A DNA stretch of 64,000 nucleotides from Novosphingobium album (ex Hu et al. 2023) (GTDB lineage: Bacteria > Pseudomonadota > Alphaproteobacteria > Sphingomonadales > Sphingomonadaceae): the NCBI RefSeq assembly GCF_022832385.1, contig NZ_JALHLE010000011.1, positions 62,001-126,000 on the forward strand, given 5' to 3'. The position numbers and the translations under genes were made by a program. Below, in pieces: positions 40,620 to 49,593 of this stretch. The notes under the pieces are model-generated. The model made no database searches, had not been told where the DNA came from, and saw nothing but the letters and a program-made list of their open reading frames with translations. The first letter of the stretch is position 1, and every line of letters begins with the position of its first letter.

Positions 40620-41429
40620 TCAGGCCTCGAAAAAGGCAATGTAGCGCAATTCGGCACTGGCGCGCGGCACCGCTCCTGCGGGCGCCAGTGGATTGCGGAA
40701 TGCGCCGTGCAGGCAGCCGAACGGTGCGGACGGGGCGCTGTCCCAGGCTTTGAAGATCAGGGCGTCCTCGGGCGTCAGGCCGGAAAACCAGTTCCAGCGC
40801 TGCGCGGGATTGTGGACCGTGGTCACGTAAGGCACGCCTTCTGGCATCATCGGCTCGACGGTCCTGCCCTCCACCCAGTCCGCGGAATCAATCGTGCGCT
40901 GGTCGCAGATCGCAAGCGGCAGATCGTGCGGCGGCGGCGTCAGGACGCGCCAGACATTGTAGATGCGCACATGCGGATAGCGCGCACGAACATCCTGCGG
41001 CGCGCAGCGCGCGATAAACGGCAATGCGGATGTTCGGCTGTGATCAAGATGCACGAACTCGGCTGCCGCAGGCTGCGCCGGATCGCCGGTATCGCGGATC
41101 AGCGCCATGTGGCCGTGAAAGGGCGCAATGTGCACCGCACCGGTGCGTTCGCGGATGAAAGCCATTGTTCTGGGACTGCCTATGGCCTCCACCCATTCGG
41201 GATTGCGCCAGTCCGCGCGCTCGAAAGTGAGGCGGTGCGCCTCGAACCCTTCGCTTTCCAGCGATGGCGGTTGCGTCAAACCGGTGCAATCGCGCAGCGC
41301 GACCGGGTGAGCCAGCAGCGGCTGCGTGATCAGTGACTTGTCGAGATTGCTCCAGATCCCCCCATCCTCTCGCGTCGCCGCGAAATTGATGGGCGCCATG
41401 GTGTCGCCGCGCGTTTCCGCCTCTATCAT
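40620..41429 (-). CDS. CmcJ/NvfI-family oxidoreductase
   Basis: 269 residues from the ATG at 41429 (GGGAGAG upstream); a far longer upstream frame overlaps serS and is not real. The C-terminal half has the family pattern: HVRIYNVWRVLTPPPHDLPLAICD, then EDALIFKAWDS and HGAFRNPLAP with RASAELR. CmcJ is the cephamycin methoxylation partner and NvfI a fungal endoperoxygenase, both linked to 2-oxoglutarate-dependent oxygenation, so an oxygenase role is likely but unproven. It has no operon partner. Confidence 0.78.
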   Translation of the reverse strand: MIEAETRGDTMAPINFAATREDGGIWSNLDKSLITQPLLAHPVALRDCTGLTQPPSLESEGFEAHRLTFERADWRNPEWVEAIGSPRTMAFIRERTGAVHIAPFHGHMALIRDTGDPAQPAAAEFVHLDHSRTSALPFIARCAPQDVRARYPHVRIYNVWRVLTPPPHDLPLAICDQRTIDSADWVEGRTVEPMMPEGVPYVTTVHNPAQRWNWFSGLTPEDALIFKAWDSAPSAPFGCLHGAFRNPLAPAGAVPRASAELRYIAFFEA

Positions 41430-41535
41430 GACCGCTCTCCCATCGATCCCTGGCCGAAAGTCTCCCGCATAATGCAAAAAACCACAAGCACGCCGTCTTG
41501 CGGCTGCCACGCCAAGGCGGCATAGGCGCTGGACC

Positions 41536-42816
41536 ATGCATGATATCCGCCTGATCCGCGAAAACCCGGCTGCTTTCGATGCCGGCCTAGCCCGCCGTGG
41601 GGTTGCCCCCGTGGCCGATGCCATCCTTGCGCTCGACGAGCAGCGCCGCGCCGTCGCGACGCGCATGCAGGAGGGGCAAAACCGCCGCAACGAGGCCTCC
41701 AAGGCGATCGGCAAGGCCATGGGCCAGGGCGACAAGGACACCGCCGAAGCGCTGAAGGCCGAAGTCGCGCAGCTCAAGGAAACGCTCCCCGCTCTCGAAG
41801 CCGAGGAGAAGGAACTTTCCGCCAGACTGCAGGACGAACTGGCACGCCTCCCGAACATCCCGGTCGATGAAGTGCCGGACGGCGAGGACGAGACCCAGAA
41901 CCTTGAAGTGAGCAAATGGGGCACGCCCGGCACCTTTGCCTTCACACCAAAGGAACATGCCGACCTCGGCCCTGCCCTCGGCCTCGATTTTGAGACCGGC
42001 GCGCTGCTGTCGGGCGCGCGCTTCACCTTTCTCAAGGGCCAGATGGCGCGTCTGCACCGGGCGCTCGCACAGTTCATGCTGGACACCCAGACGGCCACCA
42101 ACGGCTACATGGAATGCATTGTGCCGCTGCTGGTGAAGGACGATGCGGTGTTCGGTACAGGGCAGCTTCCCAAGTTTGCGGAAGACCTGTTCCAGACCAC
42201 CGACGGGCGCTGGCTGATCCCCACCGCCGAAGTCAGCCTGACAAACGCAGTGCGCGAACAGATCCTCGAACCCTCCGCGCTGCCCCTGCGCATGACCGCG
42301 CTCACCCCCTGCTTCCGCTCCGAAGCGGGCGCGGCGGGGCGCGATACGCGCGGGTTCATCCGTCAGCACCAGTTCGAAAAGGTCGAACTGGTCACCGTCT
42401 GCAAGCCGAAAGAGAGCGAGGCCGAGCACGAGCGCATGGTCGCCGCGGCGGAATCGATCCTGCAGGCGCTGGAACTGCCTTATCGCAAGGTCCTGCTCTG
42501 CGCGGGCGACATGGGTGCCACCGCGCGCAAGACCTTCGACCTCGAAGTCTGGCTTCCCGGCCAGGGCGCCTACCGCGAGATCAGCTCGATCTCCAACTGC
42601 GGCGACTATCAGGGCCGCCGCATGGACGCCCGCTTCAAGCCCGAAGGCAGCAAGAAGACCGAGTTCGTGCACACGCTCAACGGCTCGGGCCTCGCGGTCG
42701 GCCGCACGCTGGTGGCCGTGCTGGAAAACTACCAGCAGGAAGACGGCTCGGTCCTCGTGCCCGAAGCGCTCAAGCCGTGGATGGGTGGGATCGAGAAGCT
42801 GGAGCCACTCCGCTAA
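41536..42816 (+). CDS. serS: Seryl-tRNA synthetase
   Basis: 426 residues. The N-terminal coiled-coil arm (residues about 27-105, with [24 protein letters not shown]) and the class II catalytic core with motif 2 ([28 protein letters not shown]) and motif 3 ([20 protein letters not shown]) are all clear. Charges tRNA-Ser, and tRNA-Sec where present. It is followed closely by surE and the NlpD-like gene on the same strand, a likely operon. Confidence 0.98.
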   Translation: MHDIRLIRENPAAFDAGLARRGVAPVADAILALDEQRRAVATRMQEGQNRRNEASKAIGKAMGQGDKDTAEALKAEVAQLKETLPALEAEEKELSARLQDELARLPNIPVDEVPDGEDETQNLEVSKWGTPGTFAFTPKEHADLGPALGLDFETGALLSGARFTFLKGQMARLHRALAQFMLDTQTATNGYMECIVPLLVKDDAVFGTGQLPKFAEDLFQTTDGRWLIPTAEVSLTNAVREQILEPSALPLRMTALTPCFRSEAGAAGRDTRGFIRQHQFEKVELVTVCKPKESEAEHERMVAAAESILQALELPYRKVLLCAGDMGATARKTFDLEVWLPGQGAYREISSISNCGDYQGRRMDARFKPEGSKKTEFVHTLNGSGLAVGRTLVAVLENYQQEDGSVLVPEALKPWMGGIEKLEPLR

Positions 42817-42859
42817 CCAGCCCGCCGCCCCATTACTATTTGCATCAAAGGCCCGATCC

Positions 42860-43624
42860 ATGCGCATCCTCCTCACCAACGACGACGGCATCAACGCGCC
42901 GGGCCTTTACGTTCTGGAAAAGATCGCAGCCCAGCTATCTGACGACATCTGGATCTGCGCGCCGAGCGAGGAGCAGTCGGGTGCGGGGCACTCGCTCACG
43001 CTGACCCGGCCGGTGCGGATGCGCCAGCACGCAGAGAGGCGCTTTTCGGTGACGGGCACGCCCACCGATTCCGTGACGATGGCGCTCAAGAAGATCCTGC
43101 CTGCACCGCCGGACCTGATCCTGTCGGGCGTCAACCGTGGCGCCAACCTCGGTGACGACGTGACCTATTCGGGCACGGTCTCCGCCGCATTCGAGGGGGC
43201 CCTGGCAGGCATCCGGGCGATTGCACTCAGTCAGGTCTACGCCAGAGAGGGTGTCGGAAATGCGGTGGATTTCTCCGCGGCGGAGCAGTGGGGCGCGAAA
43301 GTCCTGAAACCGCTGCTGGACCACCCCTTCCCCCCGCGCACGCTGGTCAACGTCAACTTCCCGCCCGTCGCTGGCAGCGAGGTGCAGGGCGTTCGTGTGG
43401 TCCGGCAAGGCTTTCACGACTATGCGCGTGGATCGGTCGTGGAAGGAACGGACCCGCGCGGATTTCCCTATTACTGGTTTGGCTTGCACGGGATCGAGCA
43501 TACCCCGGGCAGCGATACCGATCTCGAAGCGATCGCGGGGAACTTTGTTTCTGTGACACCGTTGCAGATCGATCTCACTCACGAGAGCTCGCTGGGCTCG
43601 CTGGCAAATCTCTACCGGTCATGA
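42860..43624 (+). CDS. surE: 5'/3'-nucleotidase SurE
   Basis: 254 residues from the ATG at 42860, where the family begins (MRILLTNDDGINAPG with the metal-binding Asp pair). Further motifs: APSEEQSGAGHSLT, GTPTDSV, LSGVNRGANLG, YSGTVSAA. It is a metal-dependent survival-protein phosphatase acting on nucleoside monophosphates. Its stop overlaps the start of the NlpD-like gene (ATGA), matching the widespread surE-nlpD neighbourhood, though pcm is absent here. Confidence 0.97.
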   Translation: MRILLTNDDGINAPGLYVLEKIAAQLSDDIWICAPSEEQSGAGHSLTLTRPVRMRQHAERRFSVTGTPTDSVTMALKKILPAPPDLILSGVNRGANLGDDVTYSGTVSAAFEGALAGIRAIALSQVYAREGVGNAVDFSAAEQWGAKVLKPLLDHPFPPRTLVNVNFPPVAGSEVQGVRVVRQGFHDYARGSVVEGTDPRGFPYYWFGLHGIEHTPGSDTDLEAIAGNFVSVTPLQIDLTHESSLGSLANLYRS

Positions 43625-44889
43625 AGCACATCCGCCTTTCGACTGCCGCCACATTCGTCACGCTGTTTTCCGCCACGGCCGTTCCGGTGCTTGCTGCGTC
43701 GCCGGATCAGGAAACCGTCCACGTCGTCCAATCCGGTGAAACGCTGAACGGTATCGCCAACCGCGCCGGTGTTTCGGCCGGGGAAATCGCCAGGGCCAAC
43801 GGCCTTGCGGCACCCTTCGTAGTGCGCGCCGGCCAGAAACTGGCGATCCCGCGCGGCAGGACCACAAAGCCTGCCGCCACAGCGCCGTCGGCAGACAGCG
43901 CGGGCTTTCACGTTGTCCGGCCCGGCGAAACCCTGAGCGGCATTGCCAGCCACGCAGGCGTATCGTCCACGGCATTGGCGCAGGCCAACGGCCTGAAGGC
44001 TCCCTTTGTCGTCAGGATCGGCCAGAAGCTCCAAATTCCGGGCGCGGTGCCAGTGCAGACAGCCTCGCGCGTGGCCGAAGCCCGTCAGCCTGCAGCACCT
44101 GCCAGCGCCGTGTCCCCTGCGGAAGAGACCGTCCACATTGTACAACCCGGTGAAACGCTGGGCGGTATCGCGGTACGCGCCAAGGTGCCGCGTGTGCTGA
44201 TCGCCGAAGCCAACGGACTGGAACCGCCCTATATCGTGAAGGCGGGCCAGAAGCTCCGGCTCCCGCGCACGCGCCATCACGCAGTCGCGGCAGGCGACAC
44301 CGGGTTTTCGCTGGCCATGAAGTACGGCGTGCCATGGGAACAGATCGCAACGGCCAACAACCTTGATCCCGACGCTCCGCTGAAGTCAGGCGAGAGCCTG
44401 CTGATCCCCACTTTGCTCAATCCGCCACAGACGGGCGTTTCGAAGCTGAATCCGGCTCCCACGCCAAGTGCGGTACCGGCAGAGCCGGCCGCGACGCCGG
44501 CGCCTGCGAAAGCGCCCCGCTTTGGCTGGCCCGTCAGCGGTCCGGTCCGGCGTGGTTACGCCACCGGCGCCAATTACCACGACGGGCTGGATATCCAGGC
44601 CGCAGCAGGCACCATGGTCCGCGCCGCTGCAGCCGGTACGGTCAAATTCGCAGGCAAGGAAAAGGACCAGTTCGGCAACCTTGTCGTCATCGACCACGGT
44701 GACGGCTGGTACACCGCCTACGGTTTCCTCAGCCGCGTCACCGTGAAGGAAGGCGCCAAGGTCGCCGCGGGCGAGCGAATCGGCCTTGTCGGCAGCACTG
44801 GCCTTGCCAAGGGCAGCGAACTGCACTTCGAAGTGCGTCAGGACGGCAGCCCCGTCGATCCGCTGGACGAGTTGCCCAAGGCCCCCTAA
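43621..44889 (+). CDS. NlpD-like protein: LysM repeats plus degenerate LytM/M23 domain
   Basis: 422 residues from the ATG at 43621, overlapping the surE stop by 4 bases. Signal peptide to about residue 26 without a lipobox Cys. Three clear LysM repeats (residues 33-77, 97-140, 171-215) and a weaker fourth (220-263), a Pro/Ala linker, then an M23 domain at 300-415. Zinc ligands H320, D324 and H402 are present, but the two catalytic His positions are F369 (YGFLS) and E400 (SELHFEV). The domain is therefore probably inactive and acts as an amidase activator in septal peptidoglycan splitting, as NlpD does. Confidence 0.92.
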   Translation: MKHIRLSTAATFVTLFSATAVPVLAASPDQETVHVVQSGETLNGIANRAGVSAGEIARANGLAAPFVVRAGQKLAIPRGRTTKPAATAPSADSAGFHVVRPGETLSGIASHAGVSSTALAQANGLKAPFVVRIGQKLQIPGAVPVQTASRVAEARQPAAPASAVSPAEETVHIVQPGETLGGIAVRAKVPRVLIAEANGLEPPYIVKAGQKLRLPRTRHHAVAAGDTGFSLAMKYGVPWEQIATANNLDPDAPLKSGESLLIPTLLNPPQTGVSKLNPAPTPSAVPAEPAATPAPAKAPRFGWPVSGPVRRGYATGANYHDGLDIQAAAGTMVRAAAAGTVKFAGKEKDQFGNLVVIDHGDGWYTAYGFLSRVTVKEGAKVAAGERIGLVGSTGLAKGSELHFEVRQDGSPVDPLDELPKAP

Positions 44890-44899
44890 GCACGGCGCA

Positions 44900-45931
44900 A
44901 TGCCGAGGAAGCGGACCCCGCCAGCCCTGTTCAAGCCCCTGCGCCGTGCGCTCGCCGTCCCTGTCTGGGCAGATGTGGCGCTCAGGCTCGGCGCTGCGCT
45001 GGCGCTGGTGTTCGTGGTGGTCATGGTCCACTGGATCGACCGGGATGGGCTCAAGGACACGCACGACGGCGTCATCAGCTTCCTGGATGTCGTCTATTTC
45101 ACGATGATCTCGATCACCACGACCGGCTTTGGCGACATTGCCCCGGTCAGTGACAAGTCCCGTCTGATCGAAGCCGTCATCGTTACCCCCATCAGGCTTG
45201 CCGTGATCTACATCTTTGTCGGCACCGCCTACAATTTCATCATCAAGCGCAGTTGGGAGACCTGGCGTATGAAACGCATCCAGGAACACCTGGCCGGCCA
45301 TGTCGTCGTCCTCGGTTATGGCGTCAGCGGCTCGGAAGCCGTGGCCGAACTGATCGCGCGCGGAACGGATCCCGCCAGTATCGTCGTCATCGATCCCAGC
45401 CCGCAGCGACTGGCCCTGGCCGAACAGGCGGGATGCAATGTCATGGAAGGCGACGCGACGCGCGATGAGACGCTGGAAGCCGTTCGCATCAGCCGGGCAC
45501 AGTCGATCCTTGTATCGGCCGGGCGCGACGATACGACGATCCTGATCATCCTGACTGCGCGCCATGTCGCGCCGGATGTGCCGATCACCGCTGTCGTGCG
45601 CGCCGACGACAACGAATTGCTAGCCCGGCAGGCCGGCGCCAACAACGTCATCAATCCGGTACGATTCACCGGCCTGCTGCTCGCCGGATCGGCCGAAGGC
45701 CGGCACATCTCCGAATACCTGTCAGACCTCGCTTCGGTGACGGGGCGGGTGCAGCTTGTCGAACGGCCGGTTGCGGCCAGCGAAATCGGGCTGCCGCTGG
45801 AAAGCATCCGGAGCGGGAAAGGCCTCAGGATCTATCGCGGGGAAAGAGCCATCGGCTTCTGGGAAGCCGAATCCCACGTGCTGGAAGCCGGGGACGTGAT
45901 CGTCGAAATCACGGCGACCCTGCCCGCCTGA
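44900..45931 (+). CDS. Potassium channel with cytoplasmic TrkA-N (RCK) domain
   Basis: 343 residues from the ATG at 44900. Two membrane helices (about 25-45 and 90-112) flank a pore loop with the selectivity filter TTTGFGD, followed by a TrkA-N/RCK domain with the nucleotide motif VLGYGVSGSEA and acidic VVIDPS. A C-terminal TrkA-C-like region ends the protein. It is a Kch/MthK-type channel or a channel-like ion sensor of the inner membrane. It follows the NlpD-like gene by 10 bases, probably co-transcribed. Confidence 0.92.
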   Translation: MPRKRTPPALFKPLRRALAVPVWADVALRLGAALALVFVVVMVHWIDRDGLKDTHDGVISFLDVVYFTMISITTTGFGDIAPVSDKSRLIEAVIVTPIRLAVIYIFVGTAYNFIIKRSWETWRMKRIQEHLAGHVVVLGYGVSGSEAVAELIARGTDPASIVVIDPSPQRLALAEQAGCNVMEGDATRDETLEAVRISRAQSILVSAGRDDTTILIILTARHVAPDVPITAVVRADDNELLARQAGANNVINPVRFTGLLLAGSAEGRHISEYLSDLASVTGRVQLVERPVAASEIGLPLESIRSGKGLRIYRGERAIGFWEAESHVLEAGDVIVEITATLPA

Positions 45932-45934
45932 TCG

Positions 45935-46327
45935 TCAACTCAGCGCCCAGAACACCAGCCCCATGGCGAGATAGGCGACCAGCCAGAACAGGCAATCGAC
46001 CACGCGGCGCATCGGTTCCGAGCGGTTGCGCAGGTGCGTGAGCCAGACGGCAGGAACGATGAATGCGATGGCGATCCCGCCGGACTGCATGAAGTAGAGC
46101 CACGGCTTGACCGACAGAGTCTCCGCGCCGATCCGCGCAAAGTTGTGCCCGAGCATCACCGAGCCAATCAGGAAGATGAGCGCCACCAGAATATAGTTGC
46201 CACCGCGCTCATCGTTGCCGGGCAGCAGCTGCCGTCCGGTGCGAAACAACGGCCCGTTCCATACCAGCCCGATCGCCACAGCCAGCGCTGCAGCCAGGAA
46301 CACCGCCAGCCAGTTCACAGGACCCAT
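45935..46327 (-). CDS. DUF1761 family membrane protein
   Basis: 130 residues from the ATG at 46327 with a GGGGAGAGG site upstream. Four hydrophobic segments (about 5-24, 48-64, 80-98, 108-128). The N-terminal WNGPLFRTGRQ matches the WxxPLxFGxxW signature of DUF1761. Integral inner-membrane protein of unknown function. Convergent with the potassium channel (stops 3 bases apart) and divergent from rimO. Confidence 0.83.
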   Translation of the reverse strand: MGPVNWLAVFLAAALAVAIGLVWNGPLFRTGRQLLPGNDERGGNYILVALIFLIGSVMLGHNFARIGAETLSVKPWLYFMQSGGIAIAFIVPAVWLTHLRNRSEPMRRVVDCLFWLVAYLAMGLVFWALS

Positions 46328-46459
46328 TACGCCTCTCCCCCCATTCCTTGATCGCGTGTTCTTGCAAGCCCCGGGAGCGGGAGCAAGAGCATGGTCGGCG
46401 CCGCAAACGCGCTTTCTCGTGACTCCGGCGCACAATCAGCGTATCGGGCGCGCCATCCC

Positions 46460-47842
46460 ATGGCCACAGAAATCCCCTCCCCGCCCAAGGTCGGCATGGT
46501 CAGCCTCGGCTGCCCCAAAGCGCTTGTCGATTCCGAACGTATCCTGACCCGCCTGCGCGCGGACGGCTACTCCATGAGCCCGGACTACGCCGGAGCCGAT
46601 GTCGTGCTCGTGAACACGTGCGGCTTCCTCGATTCCGCCAAGGAAGAAAGCCTTGCCGCGATCGGCGAAGCAATCGCCGAAAACGGCCGGGTGATCGTCA
46701 CCGGCTGCATGGGCAACGAGGCCGAAGTGATCCGCGCCAAGTTCCCTCAGGTCCTCGCGGTCACCGGCGCACACCAGTACGAGGCCGTTGTCGAGGCCGT
46801 GCACGATGCCGCACCGCCAGAATTATCGCCTTACGTGGACCTGATCCCACAGGCTTACGACGAGGCCGGGGTAAAGCTCACGCCGCGCCACTACAGCTAT
46901 CTGAAGATTTCTGAAGGCTGCAACCACGCCTGCTCGTTCTGCATCATCCCCTCGCTGCGCGGAAAGCTCGTCAGCCGCCGCATCGACGCGGTGCTGCGCG
47001 AGGCCGAAAAGCTGGTGCAGGCCGGGACCCGCGAACTGCTGGTGATCAGCCAGGACACCTCGGCCTATGGCGTCGATGTGAAGCACGAGGAGCGCATGTG
47101 GAAGGATCGCCCGGTCCGCACCCACATGACCGACCTGGCCCGCGAACTGGGCCAGTTGAGCGACGCGCAAGGGCGCAGGCCCTGGGTGCGGCTGCACTAC
47201 GTCTATCCCTATCCGCACGTCGACGCGGTAATCCCGCTCATGGCCGAAGGGCTGCTGACGCCTTACCTCGACATTCCCTTCCAGCACGCGGCGCCTTCGG
47301 TCCTCAAGGCGATGAAGCGCCCGGCCAACGAAGCCAAGGTGCTCGAACGGCTGCGTTCCTGGCGCGCAATCTGCCCGGACATCGCTATCCGCTCCAGCTT
47401 CGTCGTCGGCTTTCCCGGCGAGACCGAGGCGGACTTCCAGTACCTTCTCGATTGGCTGGACGAAGCCCAGCTTGATCGCGTGGGCGCATTCCGCTTCGAA
47501 CCCGTCGAAGGCGCCTCCGCGAACGATCTGCCCGGCGCCGTGCCCGAAGAGGTCAAGGAAGAGCGCTACGCCCGGATCATGGAAAGGACCGCCGCGATCA
47601 GCGCGGCCAAGCTGGCAGCAAAGATCGGCCGCACCCTGCCCGTCATCATCGACGAAGTGGGCGACGCCGACGAGGATGGCGACATTGGTGCAACCGGACG
47701 CTCGCAGGCCGACGCCCCGGAAATCGACGGCAATGTCTTCCTGCGCAACGTCGGAAATAACCTGCAAGTTGGTGATATTATTGACGTTTCAATCGAAGAT
47801 GCCGACGAGCATGACCTGTACGGGGTAGCCGTGCAGCGCTGA
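46460..47842 (+). CDS. rimO: Ribosomal protein S12 methylthiotransferase RimO
   Basis: 460 residues from the ATG at 46460 ([26 protein letters not shown]); an upstream start at 46391 would add unconserved residues. UPF0004 N-domain with conserved Cys residues ([21 protein letters not shown]), a radical-SAM core with [11 protein letters not shown], and a C-terminal TRAM domain. It methylthiolates an Asp of ribosomal protein S12 using SAM and two 4Fe-4S clusters. [11 protein letters not shown] favours RimO over MiaB. Two sRNA-like units follow. Confidence 0.95.
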   Translation: MATEIPSPPKVGMVSLGCPKALVDSERILTRLRADGYSMSPDYAGADVVLVNTCGFLDSAKEESLAAIGEAIAENGRVIVTGCMGNEAEVIRAKFPQVLAVTGAHQYEAVVEAVHDAAPPELSPYVDLIPQAYDEAGVKLTPRHYSYLKISEGCNHACSFCIIPSLRGKLVSRRIDAVLREAEKLVQAGTRELLVISQDTSAYGVDVKHEERMWKDRPVRTHMTDLARELGQLSDAQGRRPWVRLHYVYPYPHVDAVIPLMAEGLLTPYLDIPFQHAAPSVLKAMKRPANEAKVLERLRSWRAICPDIAIRSSFVVGFPGETEADFQYLLDWLDEAQLDRVGAFRFEPVEGASANDLPGAVPEEVKEERYARIMERTAAISAAKLAAKIGRTLPVIIDEVGDADEDGDIGATGRSQADAPEIDGNVFLRNVGNNLQVGDIIDVSIEDADEHDLYGVAVQR

Positions 47843-47904
47843 CCGCCATCGAACACACGATGTTTTTATTGCAAATTATGCAACTTCAGAAAAAGTTTTC
47901 GCAT

Positions 47905-47933
47905 TTGCGGGAATCAGGATCTAGGCTCATACG
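47905..47933 (+). promoter_or_regulatory. Promoter of the first tandem sRNA-like unit
   Basis: TTGCGG (47905-47910), a 17-base spacer and CATACG (47928-47933) precede the first base of the conserved unit (G47939) by the expected 6 bases. The same layout recurs exactly 182 bases downstream although the spacer has diverged, which supports it as a real promoter. Confidence 0.6.
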
Positions 47934-47938
47934 GAAAG

Positions 47939-48002
47939 GGCCTTTCAGGCATCCTCTCCCAAAAACTTTCATAAGGCTGGTCTTCGGACCGGCCTTTTTT
48001 TT
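47939..48002 (+). ncRNA. Putative small regulatory RNA, copy 1 (C/U-rich, UUCG terminator)
   Basis: A 64-base unit nearly identical to 48121-48184 (one difference, A47975 versus G48157, up to the end of the T-run). It has a small 5' stem (GCCT/AGGC), an unpaired middle with CCTCTCCC that is complementary to purine-rich Shine-Dalgarno sequences, and a terminator hairpin GGCTGGTC-TTCG-GACCGGCC followed by eight Ts. It lies after rimO with its own promoter. The architecture resembles alphaproteobacterial trans-acting sRNAs; family membership is untested. Confidence 0.7.
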
Positions 48003-48086
48003 GCCCGATTTCCGCCGATTCGAACGCGCACCTGCGGCGGAATGTCATAGTTGCATGACACGCAATCGTGCTGAACCTTTTCGCAT

Positions 48087-48115
48087 TTGCAGCACAACGG
48101 CCTCTGGAGCATAAG
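48087..48115 (+). promoter_or_regulatory. Promoter of the second tandem sRNA-like unit
   Basis: TTGCAG (48087-48092), a 17-base spacer and CATAAG (48110-48115), with the conserved transcript start G48121 six bases on. TTTTCGCATTTGC is shared with copy 1 while the spacer is not. Confidence 0.6.
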
Positions 48116-48120
48116 GATCA

Positions 48121-48184
48121 GGCCTTTCAGGCATCCTCTCCCAAAAACTTTCATAGGGCTGGTCTTCGGACCGGCCTTTTTTTT
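48121..48184 (+). ncRNA. Putative small regulatory RNA, copy 2
   Basis: Second copy of the 64-base unit, 182 bases downstream of copy 1, with the same 5' mini-hairpin, the CCTCTCCC anti-Shine-Dalgarno-like stretch, and the UUCG-loop terminator with eight Ts. It ends 76 bases before the cinA-type gene. Independent promoters imply two separately controlled, functionally redundant RNAs. An alternative is a duplicated rimO terminator, but the conservation extends about 35 bases 5' of the hairpin and includes promoter boxes. Confidence 0.7.
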
Positions 48185-48260
48185 GTGCAGCCCAGATTGC
48201 GGCGGCTGGCTTCGCATTCCCTCTCTGGTCCCGGCGGATCATTTGGACTAGCCAGACGCC

Positions 48261-49022
48261 ATGGCCAATCCTTCGCGAATCTACACTGCCGCCCTCGTCG
48301 TGATCGGCGATGAAATCCTTTCCGGCCGCACCCATGACAAGAATATCTCCCAGGTCGCCGCCTGGTTGCAGGTCCAGGGCATCCGCCTCAGGGAAGTACG
48401 CGTCGTGGCCGATGACACGCCGGCCATCATAGAAGCAGTGAACATACTGCGCACACGCAATGACTACCTCTTCACCACCGGCGGCATTGGCCCCACTCAT
48501 GATGACATCACCGTCGATGCCATTGCCGAGGCATTGGGCGTCCCGGTCGTTGTTCACCCCGAAGCGCGCGCGATCCTCGAAGGGTACTACGAAACACGCG
48601 GCGGCCTCACCGATGCCCGCCTGCGCATGGCTCGCACGCCGGAAGGGGCAAGCCTGATTCCCAACCGCTATACCGGCGCGCCGGGCATCCGCTGCGGCAA
48701 CGTATTCATCATGGCTGGCGTGCCCAGCATTACCGCCGGAATGCTCGATGCGCTCTCTGGCCAGCTTGAAGGCGGCGCGGCGCTACTGTCGGAAACCGTC
48801 GGCTGCTGGGTAGGAGAAAGCGAAGTCGCAGACCTGCTGCGCGAGACCGAGAAGTCCTTCGAAACCTGCCAGATCGGCTCCTACCCGTTCTGGGCAGAGG
48901 GGAAGACCGGCGCGAATTTCGTAATCCGTTCCGTCAGCGCGGAGGATCTCGCCGCCTGCACCCGCGCGCTGGTGCGGGGCTTGGAAGTGTTGGGCAAGCC
49001 GCCGATCGCGGGGGGAATCTGA
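48261..49022 (+). CDS. CinA-type molybdopterin-binding domain protein
   Basis: 253 residues beginning AALVVIGDEILSGRTHDKN, the MoaB/MogA-like domain of CinA (COG1058). FTTGGIGPTHDDIT near residue 72 and PGIRCGNVFIMAGVPS follow. The C-terminal NMN-deamidase CinA domain is absent, so it is the short stand-alone version found in many proteobacteria. Related proteins act as ADP-ribose or NAD pyrophosphatases, but this one's reaction is not settled. The next gene starts 1 base after the stop. Confidence 0.92.
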   Translation: MANPSRIYTAALVVIGDEILSGRTHDKNISQVAAWLQVQGIRLREVRVVADDTPAIIEAVNILRTRNDYLFTTGGIGPTHDDITVDAIAEALGVPVVVHPEARAILEGYYETRGGLTDARLRMARTPEGASLIPNRYTGAPGIRCGNVFIMAGVPSITAGMLDALSGQLEGGAALLSETVGCWVGESEVADLLRETEKSFETCQIGSYPFWAEGKTGANFVIRSVSAEDLAACTRALVRGLEVLGKPPIAGGI

Positions 49023-49023
49023 T

Positions 49024-49569
49024 TTGCTGCCTCCGATCGTTGCTGTGGCCAGCTCCGTGACCGATCAGACCGTGCACCCTACCATAGAGGCTTTCGAAGC
49101 CACGCTTCGCCGTCACGAGAGCGCCACGCTGGCACTGGAGGAATGGTGTGCTGCCCGCGGCATGGCCAATCCTGCTCGCGTGACAGCGCACAGCGTGGAA
49201 GCGGGGCAAGATCAGCCGGAGCGGGACGTCAGCGACCGGCTGCAGATTGCTGCAGACGAAGCGGTCGCGATGCGCCACGTCGAACTGCGCTGCGGGCAGG
49301 CAGTGCTTTCGAGGGCCTGGAACTGGTTCGTTCCGGACCGCCTGACACCAGACATGCGCACAGCCCTGCAAGCCAGCGACATCCCGTTCGGTAAAGTAGT
49401 GGCACCGCTCCATTTCCGCCGCCAGCCGCTGGAAACGGTGCGCGGACAGGCAGAGCACTGCCCCGAAGGGACGATCTCCACCCACCGCGCGATGTTAATC
49501 CTGCCCGACGGCAAGCCCCTCGCCTATCTCATCGAGTGCTACACCACCGCGAACCTCGCCGGCAGCTGA
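49024..49569 (+). CDS. Hypothetical protein, chorismate-lyase/UTRA-like fold
   Basis: 181 residues, apparently starting at TTG 49024 directly after the cinA-type stop; no ATG occurs before residue ~47, so translation is probably coupled. RHVELRCGQAVLSRAWNWFVPDRLTPDMRTAL and FRRQPLETVRG, then LAYLIECYTT, recall the chorismate lyase-like beta-sheet (UbiC/UTRA). Similarity is judged by eye and is weak. It may be a small-molecule-binding or lyase protein. Convergent with the TauD gene. Confidence 0.75.
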   Translation: MLPPIVAVASSVTDQTVHPTIEAFEATLRRHESATLALEEWCAARGMANPARVTAHSVEAGQDQPERDVSDRLQIAADEAVAMRHVELRCGQAVLSRAWNWFVPDRLTPDMRTALQASDIPFGKVVAPLHFRRQPLETVRGQAEHCPEGTISTHRAMLILPDGKPLAYLIECYTTANLAGS

Positions 49570-49593
49570 GCCAGCCCCCGGCAAGATCGGACA

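Noticed and set aside
41430-42101. N-terminal extension of the CmcJ-like gene into serS
   Set aside because: The extension is antisense to serS, Ser/Arg-rich and without motif; a good ribosome site and family-like start exist at 41429.
47939-48184. Reading the two hairpins as a duplicated rimO terminator only
   Set aside because: The near-identity extends 35 bases upstream of the hairpin and is paired with conserved promoter boxes at the same distance, which a simple terminator would not need.
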